Shown: positions 17,679 through 27,476, counted from the stretch's first letter. The stretch: 64,000 bases of DNA from Novosphingobium piscinae (GCF_014230355.1 NZ_JACLAX010000004.1:1-64000), one strand, 5' to 3'. The notes: generated by a model not told the origin, from the letters alone. Made by a program: numbers and translations.

Positions 17679-19502
17679 TCAGCGTGCCGAGCGGCTCGCA
17701 GCCCCCAGCCGGCGACGCGCCTCGGTGGCGATGGAACTGGCACCGCCCGCCACCTCGGCGCGCTCCAGCCACGCCAGCGCCTGGACCCGTTCGACCGGCG
17801 GTCCGCTCAGCGACTGCCCGTAGGCCAGCGCCGCGGTGGCCGACAGCGGCTGGAGCTGCAGCGCCGTCGCCGCCGCAGCCCGGGCCGGTCCCCACTGCCC
17901 GCCGCGTGACGCCGCCAGCGACAGATCGGCCTGCAACGCTGCATCGCGCGCGCCGGATTGCGCCGCCAGCTGTCCGAGGGGCGCAATGGCTCCCGGCCAG
18001 TCGCCCGTCGCCATGGCCATGCCGGCCTGGAGCCGCAGCGGCAACGGCTGGCGCGGCCAGCCGTTGCGCGCCGCCGCGATCAGTTGCCGGGCCGGTTCGC
18101 CCTGCCCGGACCGCACCGCAACGGCGACCAGCCGCAACAGCAGGGGATCGGTGCGCCGCACCGCTGCCGCGGCCTGATAATGGTCCTGCGCCCGCGCCAG
18201 ATCGCCGCGCAGAAAGGCAACGTCACCGGCAAGGGTCCGTGTGACCAGCGCACCGGGCCGCGCCGCCACCGCTGCCTCGGCCTCGCGCGTGGCCGCCGCC
18301 AGGTCACCCGTCGCCGCAAGCAGGCGGACCCGCGCGATCGAGGCCGCGGCCAGCCCGGTTCCGGGCGCATGCTCGAGCAGCTGCAGCGGCGCCGCCGCCG
18401 GCCGGGTCGCCGCCTCGAGCAGCGGCGCGGCAAGGTCGCGCTGGCCCCGGGTTTCATGGGCGCGCGCCACCAATGTGCGCAGATAGGGCGAGGCCCCGGG
18501 CGTGCCGGCCTCGGCGCCGAAGCGGGCGATCAGCCCGGCCGGGTTCCCCGCCGCACCGAGCGCGCGGGCAAGGAGCAGGCGGGCCGGAGCGTTCTCTGGC
18601 TGCGCCCGCACCAGGCGATCGAGCAGGCCCACCGCGACATGGGCATTGCCGGTTTCAAGCTCGAGCACGCCGGAGAGCAGCAGCGCTGCCGGCATGTCGA
18701 GCAGTCCGGGTCCGCCGAGTGCAAGGAGATGCCGCGCCAAGGGAACATCGCCGGCCCGCGCCGCCAGCACGGCCTGCAGATAGAGCGCCCGCGGATGGCG
18801 GTTTTGCAGCGCCAGCATGCGCCGCGTTACCACCAACATGTCACGCGCGCGGCCCAGCTCGCCGAGCGTGGCGGCATATTCACCCAGCAGCGGCAGATCA
18901 TCGGGACGCTGCGCCAGCCCGGCCTCGAACCACGGCAGCGCCGCGGCCAACCCGAAGCTGTCGCGCACCATCAGGCCGCGCAGTTCCAGCGCGCGCGGGT
19001 TGTCGGGCGCGATCGCCAAGGCCTGGTCGACCGCGGCGATCGCTTCGACCTGTTCACCGCCGGAATAGCGCAGCCGGGCGATGTCGACCCACAGCCGGTC
19101 GTCACGCGGGGCAAGCCGCAAGGCCTGATCGAAGGCGCGGCCCGCAGCGGGAAGATTGCGTTCGGCCATCTCGAGGCGGCCGAGCATGCGCCAGCCGTGC
19201 GCGGCTTCGGCCGGGGTGAAGGCCCCCGGGCCGAGCCATTCCCGCGCCGCGGAGAGCTGGCCCTGGACCAGATGGGCCTCGCCCATCCGCGCCGCCAGCG
19301 CCGCGCGTGGCAGACCGGCCCGTTCCGCCCGGCGCAGCGCGACCTCGGCGGCGATGCCATCACCGCGGCCGAGCGCCACCAGCGCCTCACGCAGCGCCGC
19401 GTCGCCCGGTCCACCGCCCGCCCCCGCCGGACCCGCCAGCAGGGCGGCGGCGAGCACCAGCCCGACCCGCCGCCAGCCGGAGCGGTCAGGCCTGCAGATC
19501 AT
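17679..19502 (-). CDS. TPR-repeat protein of the PrsK/PrsR cluster (PrsT-like)
   Basis: A 607-residue protein with an N-terminal signal peptide (hydrophobic VGLVLAAALLAGPAGA near residues 13-28) and then many tetratricopeptide-like helical repeats. Clear units include AGRAFDQALRLAPRDDRLWV and AIAAVDQALAIAPDNPRALE. It is likely periplasmic. The ATG at 19502 overlaps the 3' end of prsR by 17 bases; I chose it because the upstream frame reads through prsR in the wrong phase. By position it corresponds to the TPR protein (PrsT) of PEP-CTERM/exopolysaccharide loci, but I see no lipobox and similarity to PrsT is inferred from context. Confidence 0.7.
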   Translation of the reverse strand: MICRPDRSGWRRVGLVLAAALLAGPAGAGGGPGDAALREALVALGRGDGIAAEVALRRAERAGLPRAALAARMGEAHLVQGQLSAAREWLGPGAFTPAEAAHGWRMLGRLEMAERNLPAAGRAFDQALRLAPRDDRLWVDIARLRYSGGEQVEAIAAVDQALAIAPDNPRALELRGLMVRDSFGLAAALPWFEAGLAQRPDDLPLLGEYAATLGELGRARDMLVVTRRMLALQNRHPRALYLQAVLAARAGDVPLARHLLALGGPGLLDMPAALLLSGVLELETGNAHVAVGLLDRLVRAQPENAPARLLLARALGAAGNPAGLIARFGAEAGTPGASPYLRTLVARAHETRGQRDLAAPLLEAATRPAAAPLQLLEHAPGTGLAAASIARVRLLAATGDLAAATREAEAAVAARPGALVTRTLAGDVAFLRGDLARAQDHYQAAAAVRRTDPLLLRLVAVAVRSGQGEPARQLIAAARNGWPRQPLPLRLQAGMAMATGDWPGAIAPLGQLAAQSGARDAALQADLSLAASRGGQWGPARAAAATALQLQPLSATAALAYGQSLSGPPVERVQALAWLERAEVAGGASSIATEARRRLGAASRSAR

Positions 19503-20850
19503 ACTGCTTGAGCAGGTCGTACAGCGTCGGCCGGCTGATCCCGAGCAGCTTGGCGGTGTTCGAGATATTGCCCTCGCTGCGCGCCAGGGCATGGCGGATC
19601 GTCCGCCGGTCGGCCTGCTCACGCGCGACCTTGAGGTTGAGCACCTGCCCCTCCTCGCCCTCGGGCGCCGACAGGTCGAGATCGGCCGCGCCGACCAGCT
19701 TGCCGTCGGCCATGATCACAGCGCGCTTGACGCGATTCTCCAGCTCGCGGACGTTGCCGGGCCACGTCCAGGCATCGATCGCGGCGAGCGCGTCGGGGGC
19801 GAAGCCCTTGACCTGCGGGTTCATCTCGGGCGCGAACCGTTGGAGAAACGCCTTGGCCAGCAGCGTGGCGTCGCCCGGCCGCTCGGCCAGACTGGGGATG
19901 CGCACCACGATCTCGGCCAGCCGGTAGTAAAGATCCTCGCGGAAACGCCCGTCAACGATCATCTGCTCGAGGTTCTGGTGCGTCGCGCAGACCACCCGGG
20001 TATCGACCGCGATCGAGCGCCGCGAGCCGATCCGCTCGATCACCCGCTCCTGCAGGAAGCGCAGGAGCTTGACCTGGAGCTGCAGCGGAATGTCGCCCAC
20101 CTCGTCGAGAAACAGGGTGCCGCCGTTGGCCTGTTCGATCTTCCCCTCGGTGGTCTTGACCGCCCCGGTGAAGGCCCCCTTTTCGTGGCCGAACAGCTCG
20201 CTTTCCAGCAGGTTCTCGGGGATTGCGGCACAGTTGATCGCCACGAACATGCCGGCCGCGCGCGCGCTCGCCTCGTGCAGCCCCCGCGCCAGCAGCTCCT
20301 TGCCGGTGCCGCTGGCGCCGAGCAGCATGACCGAGACACTGGTGTTGGCAACGCGCTCGATCGTGCGGGCGACCTTCACCATTTCGGGCGCGGCGGTGAT
20401 CATCCGGCCGAGCACCCGGTTCTCCTCGCCGACCTTGCCGGCCAGTTGGCGGTTCTCCGCCTCGATCAGGTGGAGCTGGTAGGCACGGCGGACGATCAGC
20501 CCGATCGCGTCGATGTCGACCGGCTTCTGGTAGAAATCGTAGGCGCCGCGCGCGATCGCCTGGAGCGCGCTCTCGCGCGCGCCATGGCCGGTGGCGACGA
20601 TCACCTTGGTGTCGGGCTTGAGCGCCATGATCTCGTCGAGCACCGCGAGCCCTTCGGTGGTGCCGTCGGGATCGGGCGGCAGACCCAGGTCGAGCGTGAC
20701 CACGGCTGGCGCCACCGCGCGCAGCAGGGTCAGCGCGCTGGCGCGGTCGCCGGCGACGTGGACCTCGAAATCGGGATAGGCCCACTTGAGCTGGGCCTGC
20801 AGCCCCGCATCGTCTTCCACCACGAGGAGGGCGGGCTTGCTGTCGGCCAT
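19486..20850 (-). CDS. prsR: Sigma-54-type response regulator PrsR
   Basis: A 454-residue NtrC-family regulator. The receiver domain has VVEDD, a phosphoacceptor Asp in VVTLDLGLPPDP and Lys in YQKPVD. The AAA+ domain has Walker A GASGTGKE and the sigma-54 contact loop GAFTGA. A Fis-type helix-turn-helix follows (NISNTAKLLGISRPTLYDLL). These features match the PEP-CTERM-box response regulator PrsR (TIGR02915). The ATG at 20850 is one base after the prsK stop. It should activate sigma-54 promoters of exopolysaccharide or exosortase-target genes. Confidence 0.88.
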   Translation of the reverse strand: MADSKPALLVVEDDAGLQAQLKWAYPDFEVHVAGDRASALTLLRAVAPAVVTLDLGLPPDPDGTTEGLAVLDEIMALKPDTKVIVATGHGARESALQAIARGAYDFYQKPVDIDAIGLIVRRAYQLHLIEAENRQLAGKVGEENRVLGRMITAAPEMVKVARTIERVANTSVSVMLLGASGTGKELLARGLHEASARAAGMFVAINCAAIPENLLESELFGHEKGAFTGAVKTTEGKIEQANGGTLFLDEVGDIPLQLQVKLLRFLQERVIERIGSRRSIAVDTRVVCATHQNLEQMIVDGRFREDLYYRLAEIVVRIPSLAERPGDATLLAKAFLQRFAPEMNPQVKGFAPDALAAIDAWTWPGNVRELENRVKRAVIMADGKLVGAADLDLSAPEGEEGQVLNLKVAREQADRRTIRHALARSEGNISNTAKLLGISRPTLYDLLKQYDLQA

Positions 20851-20851
20851 G

Positions 20852-22963
20852 TCAGGCAACCTTCTGCTGGATCTGTGCCGCGGGTTCGCTCCCGCCGGCG
20901 TCGCCGGGCTGCAGCGGCAGCCGGATGATGAAGCGCGAGCCGATCCCCTCACGGCTCTCGACGTCGAGCCGACCACCCATCGCCCGGACCAGTTCGCGCG
21001 CCTCGCAGGCCCCGATCCCGAAGCCGCCGTTCTTGGACGAGACGAATGGCTTGAACAGCTTGGTGCGGACGAAGTCGGGGCTCATCCCGGTGCCGGCATC
21101 GACCACCTCGATCCGCACGCCCCAGGCATCGCGATCGACCCCGATGAACACGGGCGCCTGGTCGGCACTGGCGTCGACACCGTTCTGGACCAGGTGGACC
21201 AGCGCCTGTTCGAGCGCCTCGGCATGGCCGATCATGCTGATCGCCGGACCGGGATGGACCAGCACCCGGTGGCGTCCGGCGAACTGCTCGGCCACGCCGC
21301 GGGCCAGGGCCGAGGGATCGAAGGCCACGGCGGCATCGCCGCTGCCCTTGCCGTAGCGGCTCAGCCGGACGATCAGCGCGTTGAGCTTCTCGGCCGAATT
21401 GCGCAGGGTCACCAGCATGTCGGCGCGGAACTGCGGGTTCTCGGCGTGCAGCTCGGCATTGCGGGCGAGCAGGCTGAACTGGCTCGCCAGGTTCTTGATA
21501 TCGTGCATGACGAAGGCGATGCGCCGGTTGAACTCGTCGAAGCGCGCCGCCTCGGCCAGCGCGTCCTGGCCGGCGTGCTCGGCCAGGTAGCTGGCGAGCT
21601 GCTGGCCGACCACGCGCAGCAGATCGAAATCCTCCCAGTCGAGCATCCGCGCCGCCTTGGGCCGGGCCAGCACCACCACGCCGACCAGCCGGTCGAAGTG
21701 CAGCAGCGGCACCAGCGCCCAGGCGGAGGGCTCGCACAGCAGCCAGGCCGGCACGATCCGCACCTCGCCCTGGCAGTCGATGCCCTGGCGGACCTGGTCG
21801 AGATCAACGATATGGCCATGCCGTTCGAAGAACGCGCAGGCTTCGGCGCCCAGCGCCGGGGCCGGGACATCGGCGGTGCGCCACTGCCACTGCGCGGAAA
21901 GCGCCAGCTCGCCGTGGTCGTTGGGCCCGAGCAGCAGGCCGGCCGGGCTGTCGGTGATGTCGCACAGCGACTGGATCGCGCGCTGCTCGAGCGTGCCGCT
22001 GCCCGCCCCCGCCCGGCCGATCGTGCGGTTGAAGCGCAGCCATTCGGCACGGTAGTCGTAGCGATGGCGGAACAGGTGCTTGACCAGCGTGACCTTGAGC
22101 CAGCCGCGCAGCCGCCGCGAGGGCAGGACCAGCGCCGCGGCGGCCATCCCGGCGATCAGGAAGCCGAACCGGAACACCCGCGCATAGTCTCCGCCGACAT
22201 AGGACAGCCACTTGCCCAGCGCGGTCATGCCCAGCAGGTAGATCCCGATGCCGAGCAGCGACACGAGCTCGAAGGCCACCGCGCGCGACGGGCTGAAGCG
22301 CAGTTCGGCGCGGCGCTTGGCCAGGCCTGGGATCAGCGCGGCGACCGTGGCAAGCAGCGCCAGTCCGCGCAGCGCGGCCAGCTCGTCCGGCCAGCCGCCG
22401 CCGAGATAGGCGACGGTGTAGAGGTTGAGGTCGAACAGCCAGAGCCCGGCCACGGCAATCGACGGCCAGTGCAGGACCGCGCGCGTCGAAGCCGAGGCGC
22501 CGCCATAGAGGTTGTGCAGCAGCACCAGTCCGCCAATGGTGAACATCAAGCGGAACATGATCGCCATGTGGAACAGCACGGCTGCGCCGCCGGCGCCCAG
22601 GGCATAGCCCGGAGCCAGCAGGCCGAGCAGGATCTGGAACAGCTCGATCGCCGCCAGCGAATACATCACCGGGCGGATCGGGCGGACCAGGGTGTGGCGG
22701 CCGTCGGCGCTGAACAGGCGGTAGACCACCAGCAGCCAGGCCAGGTTGCGCGCCGCCTCCCACAGATGCGCGCCGTGCCCGTCGACGCTGGTCGCGGCCA
22801 CGGCCATGGCCCAGACCGCGCTGAGCCCCAGCGCCACGACCAGCGCCGTGCCGGCCGCCCCCGCGACCGAGCGTCGGACCGACAGCCAGGCGGCCAGCGT
22901 GGCGGCCGCGCAGGCCGCCATCAGGTGGGTCAGGCCCGCGGCGAAGATCCAGCCCGCGGTCAT
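20852..22963 (-). CDS. prsK: PEP-CTERM system membrane histidine kinase PrsK
   Basis: A 703-residue sensor kinase. The N-terminal part carries about eight to ten membrane segments (to roughly residue 285), followed by a GAF-like domain, an unusual H-box MHDIKNLASQFSLL and a HATPase domain with VQNGVDASAD, DAGTGMSPDF and FGIGACEARELVRAMGG. This arrangement is characteristic of PrsK (TIGR02916). The ATG at 22963 is one base after the stop of the sugar transferase. It is expected to phosphorylate the adjacent PrsR. Confidence 0.88.
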   Translation of the reverse strand: MTAGWIFAAGLTHLMAACAAATLAAWLSVRRSVAGAAGTALVVALGLSAVWAMAVAATSVDGHGAHLWEAARNLAWLLVVYRLFSADGRHTLVRPIRPVMYSLAAIELFQILLGLLAPGYALGAGGAAVLFHMAIMFRLMFTIGGLVLLHNLYGGASASTRAVLHWPSIAVAGLWLFDLNLYTVAYLGGGWPDELAALRGLALLATVAALIPGLAKRRAELRFSPSRAVAFELVSLLGIGIYLLGMTALGKWLSYVGGDYARVFRFGFLIAGMAAAALVLPSRRLRGWLKVTLVKHLFRHRYDYRAEWLRFNRTIGRAGAGSGTLEQRAIQSLCDITDSPAGLLLGPNDHGELALSAQWQWRTADVPAPALGAEACAFFERHGHIVDLDQVRQGIDCQGEVRIVPAWLLCEPSAWALVPLLHFDRLVGVVVLARPKAARMLDWEDFDLLRVVGQQLASYLAEHAGQDALAEAARFDEFNRRIAFVMHDIKNLASQFSLLARNAELHAENPQFRADMLVTLRNSAEKLNALIVRLSRYGKGSGDAAVAFDPSALARGVAEQFAGRHRVLVHPGPAISMIGHAEALEQALVHLVQNGVDASADQAPVFIGVDRDAWGVRIEVVDAGTGMSPDFVRTKLFKPFVSSKNGGFGIGACEARELVRAMGGRLDVESREGIGSRFIIRLPLQPGDAGGSEPAAQIQQKVA

Positions 22964-22964
22964 C

Positions 22965-24350
22965 TCAGCGCGCCCCTTCGCGCCACAGCACCACACGCAG
23001 GGTCTGGAGCAGGATCAGCAGGTCGAGGAAGGGGGTATAGTTCTTGGCGTAATAGAGATCGTATTCCAGCTTGTGCCGCGAATCCTCGATCGAGGCGCCA
23101 TAGGGATAGTTGATCTGGGCCCAGCCGGTGATGCCGGGCTTCACCATGTGCCGCTCGGCGTAATAGGGCAGCTGCTCCTCGAGATCGGCGACGAATTCGG
23201 GCCGCTCCGGGCGCGGGCCGACGAAGCTCATCTCGCCCTTCAGCACGCTCCAGGTCTGCGGCAGCTCGTCGATCCGCACCTTGCGGATGAAATTGCCGAT
23301 CCGCGTCACCCGCGGATCGTTCCGGCTGGCCCATTGCGCCCCGGCCGCCTCGGCGTCGAGCCGCATCGAGCGCAGCTTGATGACGTCGAACGGCTGGCCG
23401 TAGAGCCCCACCCGGGTTTGCCGGAAAAAGGCCGGACCGCGGCTGTCGAGCTTCACCAGGACCGCGAACAGCGCGATCACCGGGAAGGTCAGGGCCAGCA
23501 GCAGCGAACTGGCGGCGATGTCGAACAGGCGCTTGGCCACGGTCGACATCGCGCGGCCCGAGGAGAACCCGTCGGAGAAGATCAGCCAGCTCGGATTGAC
23601 CGTGTCGAGATCGATCCGCCCGGTCTCGCGCTCGAGGAAGCTGGAGAAGTCGTTGACGTGGACCCCGGCGGTCTTGATCCGCAGCAGGTCCTTGAGCGGC
23701 AGGGCATTGCGCCGCTCCTCCAGCGCCAGCACCACCTCGCTCACGCCGAGGTTCTCGACGAAGCGGGTCAGGTTGTGGATCGCGCTGCGGTTGATCGCCT
23801 CCTGGATCACCGGGACCTGATCGCTCATGCCGATGTAGCCGACGATGACGAAGCCGGCCTCGGGCCGCTCCCCCAGCTGGCGCAGCCGGTCGGCCCGCTG
23901 CCCCGCACCCAGCACCAGCACGCGGCGGCGAAAGGCGTTGGCGCCGAGAATGCCGCCCACGACGATGCGGTTGGCCATCATCAGGACCACCGCATTGAGC
24001 ATGCTGTAGGCCAGGGTCGAGCGCCAGAAGTGCGCGCCGTTGAGCAGCCAGTCGATGAACGACAGGCCGATCGTGCCCAGCGAGATGGCGACCAGGATGC
24101 GCGCCCCGGCATAGCGCAGCGAACGCGTGGCATCGGCCCCGTAGACCCCCACCGCGATCATCGCGGTGAGCATCACCGCGGAAAAGCCGGTGAGCTGCCA
24201 GGTGCGGTTGAAGGCGGCGCCGATCTCGATGCCGATCTGTCCGGCGCGGATCCGCCAGCCCAGCTCGCCCGCGATCACCAGCAGCAGCGCGTCGATCAGG
24301 CCGAGCAGGATGACCGCGTGCGGGATGTAGTGCTTGAAAAGACGGACCAT
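22965..24350 (-). CDS. Exopolysaccharide initiating sugar transferase (XrtA/PEP-CTERM-associated type)
   Basis: A 461-residue polyprenyl-phosphate sugar-1-phosphate transferase. Four to five N-terminal membrane segments precede a CoA-binding-like domain ([19 protein letters not shown]) and the C-terminal Bac_transf domain, which begins at [15 protein letters not shown]. Conserved segments include [22 protein letters not shown] and [13 protein letters not shown]. This fits TIGR03013/TIGR03025-type enzymes that load the first sugar on undecaprenyl phosphate. It is the first gene of the four-gene cluster; no glycosyltransferases, flippase or exosortase are near. Confidence 0.88.
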   Translation of the reverse strand: MVRLFKHYIPHAVILLGLIDALLLVIAGELGWRIRAGQIGIEIGAAFNRTWQLTGFSAVMLTAMIAVGVYGADATRSLRYAGARILVAISLGTIGLSFIDWLLNGAHFWRSTLAYSMLNAVVLMMANRIVVGGILGANAFRRRVLVLGAGQRADRLRQLGERPEAGFVIVGYIGMSDQVPVIQEAINRSAIHNLTRFVENLGVSEVVLALEERRNALPLKDLLRIKTAGVHVNDFSSFLERETGRIDLDTVNPSWLIFSDGFSSGRAMSTVAKRLFDIAASSLLLALTFPVIALFAVLVKLDSRGPAFFRQTRVGLYGQPFDVIKLRSMRLDAEAAGAQWASRNDPRVTRIGNFIRKVRIDELPQTWSVLKGEMSFVGPRPERPEFVADLEEQLPYYAERHMVKPGITGWAQINYPYGASIEDSRHKLEYDLYYAKNYTPFLDLLILLQTLRVVLWREGAR

Positions 24351-24538
24351 ACCCCTGCCGGTCGCAGCGCCCGAGGCAAACGGGCCGTTCTCCGCCGGTC
24401 TAAGGCGAAGGGGTAAATTGTCGGTAAAGCTGACAGTGGCACGAACGCAGCGGCGCCGCTGGAATCCCCGGATTTCCGAAGCTCACGCCGGCCGACTGTC
24501 GCCGGGCTTTACACGGCTGGAGCGGGGAGGTGCGAGAT

Positions 24539-24563
24539 CCGGGGGTGGCCGCGCCACCCCCGG
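24539..24563 (-). terminator. Hairpin after the TonB-dependent receptor gene
   Basis: CCGGGGGTGGC (24539-24549) and GCCACCCCCGG (24553-24563) form a perfect 11-bp stem with a 3-base loop, 8 bases after the receptor stop codon. No T-run follows, so it may act as a weak or Rho-assisted terminator or as a 3' stabiliser. I see nothing else between here and 24350. Confidence 0.55.
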
Positions 24564-24571
24564 AACCGGGA

Positions 24572-26893
24572 TCAGAAGTCGAAGCTGACGCGCAGACCGT
24601 AGGTGCGCGGTGCACCGAACTGCCAGTTGTAGATGTCGTCCGGACCGGCCGAGACAAATCCGGCAAAGGTCAGCGGCCGCGCGTTCTCGATGCTGCGGAC
24701 AAAGGCCTGCAGCCGCCACTTGGCCTCGGCCGGCTGGTACTCGAGGCTGACATCGGTGCTCGTGAAGGCATCCTGCCGCGAATCCCGGTAGTTGAAGATG
24801 TCGAGGAAGTAGGCACTCTTGAACCGGGTGAAGACACTGGCCGTGATCGTCCCGGCATCCCCCAGATCGAACCCGTGCTCGTAGCCGGCCGCGATCACCC
24901 AGCGCGGCGACTGGGGCGGCCGGTTGCCGGCGAGGTTAGGCTGGACGATCGGTGCCCGCGTGGGATCGGCGTCGATGTCCCCCAGCCCGTTCTGCGGGAA
25001 CGGTGAAGCCGGGCAGCCGATGCACTGGACCGCGTAGGACGCCAGGAAATCGAGGTATTGGGCGTCGAGGTAGTTGACCGACAGGGTGAACCGGCCGCTG
25101 TCGAGGACCTTGAGCGAGGTTTCGGCCTCGAGCCCCCAGATCCGCGCCTTGCCGGCATTGAACACCTGCCCTCCGATCGCGGAATCGAGCAGCACGGCCG
25201 CCTGCAGGTCGCGGTAGTCGTAATAGAAGCCGGCAAGATTGAAGGTGTGCCGGCCGCCCTCGCCGAAGGTCTTCTTCACCCCGCCTTCATAGGCGGTGTT
25301 CGTTTCGGGCCGGTACTCGCCCACGGCGTCGAAACCACCGGCCTTGAACCCGGTCGCGATCTTGCCATAGATCAGCGTATCGGCATCGGGCTGGTAGTTC
25401 AGCCCGACCAGCCAGGTGAAGCGATTGGCCGATGCGTCAGGCCGCAGCGTGGTCGGCACACGGCTGGTCTGCGAGATCTGGATCGGTGGGCTCGGCCGGA
25501 TCTGGCCGTAGTTGTTGAAGATCGCCGAGCGATCGTCGGTGGTATAGCGCCCGCCCACCACGGCGGTCAGTTGCTCGGTCAGGGGCACATCGACCTGGCC
25601 GAAGGCGGCCCAGCTGCGCGTCTTCACGAAGGGCCGCGAGAAATAGTTGATGTAGCCGTTGAACGGCGCCGAATAGAGCCCGCGGTCGATTTCCAGGTTC
25701 TCGCGGAAATGGAACCCGCCCAGCTGCCAGATGATGCCGCCGGTGGTGCCGTTGAGCCGCAGTTCGTGGCTTTGCGTGTCGACGTCGTTCTGGAAGCCCT
25801 TGAACGTGTAGCGCGGCGACAGGTTGGTATCGCCCACCTGTGACGTCGTGCGATAGCCGCCGGTGTAGGTCAGCATGGCCGCGCCCAGATCGTAGGCTAC
25901 CCGTCCGCGCAGCGCGATGCTTTCCTGGCGGTTGAAGCCAAGCCCGTTGTTGCCGCCGAGCGGCGCGTCGTAGCGGCTCCGGTTCACGCCGGGCAGGAAG
26001 TTGGTGTTGGCCGGAATGCACTGGGTTCCCGGCGACAGCGGCGAGATTTCGACCCAACCGCCGCCCGGGCTGGCGCAGCCCGCCGCGGTCGGGCCGATTC
26101 CGTCCGCATTGAAGTTCACGAACGCCTGATTCATCGGGATCGTATCGATCCGCACCAGTTCGCCCGAGAGATCCACCGTCAGCGCACTGCTGGGCTTCAG
26201 CCGCAGGCTGATCCGCCCGGCCCGGGTGTTGTCATCGCCGCTGCGGGCATTGATGTTGGGGTGGAACAGGAAACCGTTGCGGCGCGAGACGCTGCCCGCG
26301 AACCGCAGGCCGCCGATATCGCCCAGCGGAACATCAAGACCGCCCTGCACCAGCAGCGCATTGAAGTTGCCGTAGGACACCGCACCGTTGAGGGCGAGAT
26401 CCTGTCCTGGCTTGCGGGTGATGAAGTTGATCGCGCCGCCGGTAGCGTTGCGGCCATAGAGCGTGCCCTGCGGACCGCGCAGGACTTCCACCCGTTCCAG
26501 ATCGAACAGCGAGGCGTTGAGCACGGTGGGCCGGTTGAGATACTCGCCATCGATATTGACCGCGATCGACTGGTCCTGGGTCTCGGCGTTGTCGTTGGTG
26601 CCCACGCCGCGCACCGTGACGCGGGTGAGCACCGTGTCGTTGGTGATCTGGACGGTCGGGGCCAGACGCTCGACCCCGCTGAAATCAGTGACGCCGGCCT
26701 TTTCCACCTGTTCGGCGGAAATCACGTTGATCGCGATGGGCACATCCTGGACGTTCTCGGCCCGGTTCTGCGCCGTCACCACGATTTCCGCCTGATCGTT
26801 GCTATCCGGCGCCGCAGCCTGTTGCGCCGCAGCCGGCATTGCCGCCATTGCGGCGCCGGTCAAAAGCAGCCGCCTGAAGCCTTTCGATGTCAT
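24572..26893 (-). CDS. TonB-dependent outer-membrane receptor
   Basis: A 773-residue outer-membrane importer driven by TonB. A signal peptide ends near AMPAAAQQ; the TonB-box-like EIVVTAQNR follows, then a plug domain (VPIAINVISAEQVEKAG, VEVLRGPQGTLYGRNATGG) and a 22-strand-type barrel ending in the aromatic SFDF terminus. The size and PQGTLYGRNATGG motif are typical of sphingomonad receptors for plant- or aromatic-type substrates, but the ligand cannot be told. It is a single-gene unit with a palindromic promoter region upstream, followed at the other end by a strong hairpin. Confidence 0.92.
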   Translation of the reverse strand: MTSKGFRRLLLTGAAMAAMPAAAQQAAAPDSNDQAEIVVTAQNRAENVQDVPIAINVISAEQVEKAGVTDFSGVERLAPTVQITNDTVLTRVTVRGVGTNDNAETQDQSIAVNIDGEYLNRPTVLNASLFDLERVEVLRGPQGTLYGRNATGGAINFITRKPGQDLALNGAVSYGNFNALLVQGGLDVPLGDIGGLRFAGSVSRRNGFLFHPNINARSGDDNTRAGRISLRLKPSSALTVDLSGELVRIDTIPMNQAFVNFNADGIGPTAAGCASPGGGWVEISPLSPGTQCIPANTNFLPGVNRSRYDAPLGGNNGLGFNRQESIALRGRVAYDLGAAMLTYTGGYRTTSQVGDTNLSPRYTFKGFQNDVDTQSHELRLNGTTGGIIWQLGGFHFRENLEIDRGLYSAPFNGYINYFSRPFVKTRSWAAFGQVDVPLTEQLTAVVGGRYTTDDRSAIFNNYGQIRPSPPIQISQTSRVPTTLRPDASANRFTWLVGLNYQPDADTLIYGKIATGFKAGGFDAVGEYRPETNTAYEGGVKKTFGEGGRHTFNLAGFYYDYRDLQAAVLLDSAIGGQVFNAGKARIWGLEAETSLKVLDSGRFTLSVNYLDAQYLDFLASYAVQCIGCPASPFPQNGLGDIDADPTRAPIVQPNLAGNRPPQSPRWVIAAGYEHGFDLGDAGTITASVFTRFKSAYFLDIFNYRDSRQDAFTSTDVSLEYQPAEAKWRLQAFVRSIENARPLTFAGFVSAGPDDIYNWQFGAPRTYGLRVSFDF

Positions 26894-26948
26894 GATTGTG
26901 CCCTCCCATGTCAGCCCGTTCGACCCTGTCGTTATACGAACGGTGATT

Positions 26949-26973
26949 CTGAAATAGAGGTTCTATTTTTCAG
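26949..26973. promoter_or_regulatory. Candidate operator palindrome upstream of the TonB receptor gene
   Basis: CTGAAATAGA (26949-26958) and TCTATTTTTCAG (26962-26973) form a near-perfect palindrome around GGT, 56 bases upstream of the receptor ATG. On the minus strand a TATAAC element follows it at 26937-26932 with no good -35, so an activator or repressor bound here would suit regulation by substrate. The regulator is not in the window. Confidence 0.45.
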
Positions 26974-27007
26974 CAACGCATCTGGCCCGTTACAGATTGT
27001 TGCTGAA
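26969..27007. other. Long nested inverted repeat beyond the receptor promoter
   Basis: TTCAGCAAC (26969-26977) pairs with GTTGCTGAA (26999-27007), and inside it ATCTG pairs with CAGAT around GCCCGTTA. The stem overlaps the right arm of the palindrome at 26949-26973 and repeats its TTTCAG/CTGAAA core. It could be a second regulator site, a terminator without T-run, or a mobile-element scar. Confidence 0.45.
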
Positions 27008-27318
27008 ACCACGATCTAGCCCGCCGAACCGCGAGCGGGGGTGCTGCGCCCGGCCTCGATCGCCCGGTCGCTTGGCCTCTCGTTTTCAGGGGGATCAGGG
27101 CCTCGGTCCGCGAACAGGCCAGGGCTGAGGCGGCAGACATCGCGGGCCACGCCTGATTGGCGCGACAATGGCGCATGCCACAACCCATTGCTGCCGGTTC
27201 TGCCAGATCCGGGCGGCACGCGGGGCGCCTGCCCCGCACCCGCGCCGCGGCACAGCACCGACCAGACCCCGGCCGAACAGACCCCGGCCGAACAGCATCG
27301 CCAGCCTGTTCGCCGGCC
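27008..27318. other. Intergenic stretch without a recognisable gene
   Basis: Between the receptor's upstream region and tRNA-Leu I see no convincing coding frame; short open frames on both strands lack family sequence and good starts. The only structure noted is a 15-bp tandem duplication, AGACCCCGGCCGAAC, at 27264-27293. Confidence 0.6.
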
Positions 27319-27402
27319 TGGTGCCCCTGGCCCGACTCGAACGGGCATGGATTGCTCCAACCGATTTTGAGTCGGTCGCGTCTACCATTCCGCCACAGGG
27401 GC
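27319..27402 (-). tRNA. tRNA-Leu (anticodon CAA)
   Basis: An 84-nt class II tRNA with encoded CCA. The acceptor pairs GCCCCTG with CAGGGGC, the anticodon stem ACCGA/TCGGT holds the loop CTCAAAA, and a long variable arm (TGGAGCAATCCA) is present, as expected for leucine tRNAs. Confidence 0.96.
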
Positions 27403-27476
27403 TCCCGGGCGTGCGGGAAGGTGCTTAGCCGCGCCGTCCCCCCGCTTCAACCGTCACGAACGCGCGTGACGGCAAA

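Noticed and set aside
24416..24446. Sigma-54 promoter-like TGGCAC near the start of the PrsK/PrsR cluster
   Set aside because: The TGGCAC is on the plus strand, points away from the cluster, and lacks the TTGC half at the right spacing.
27041..27370. Short open frames around tRNA-Leu on both strands
   Set aside because: They overlap the tRNA and a small tandem duplication, have no family features and no convincing starts.
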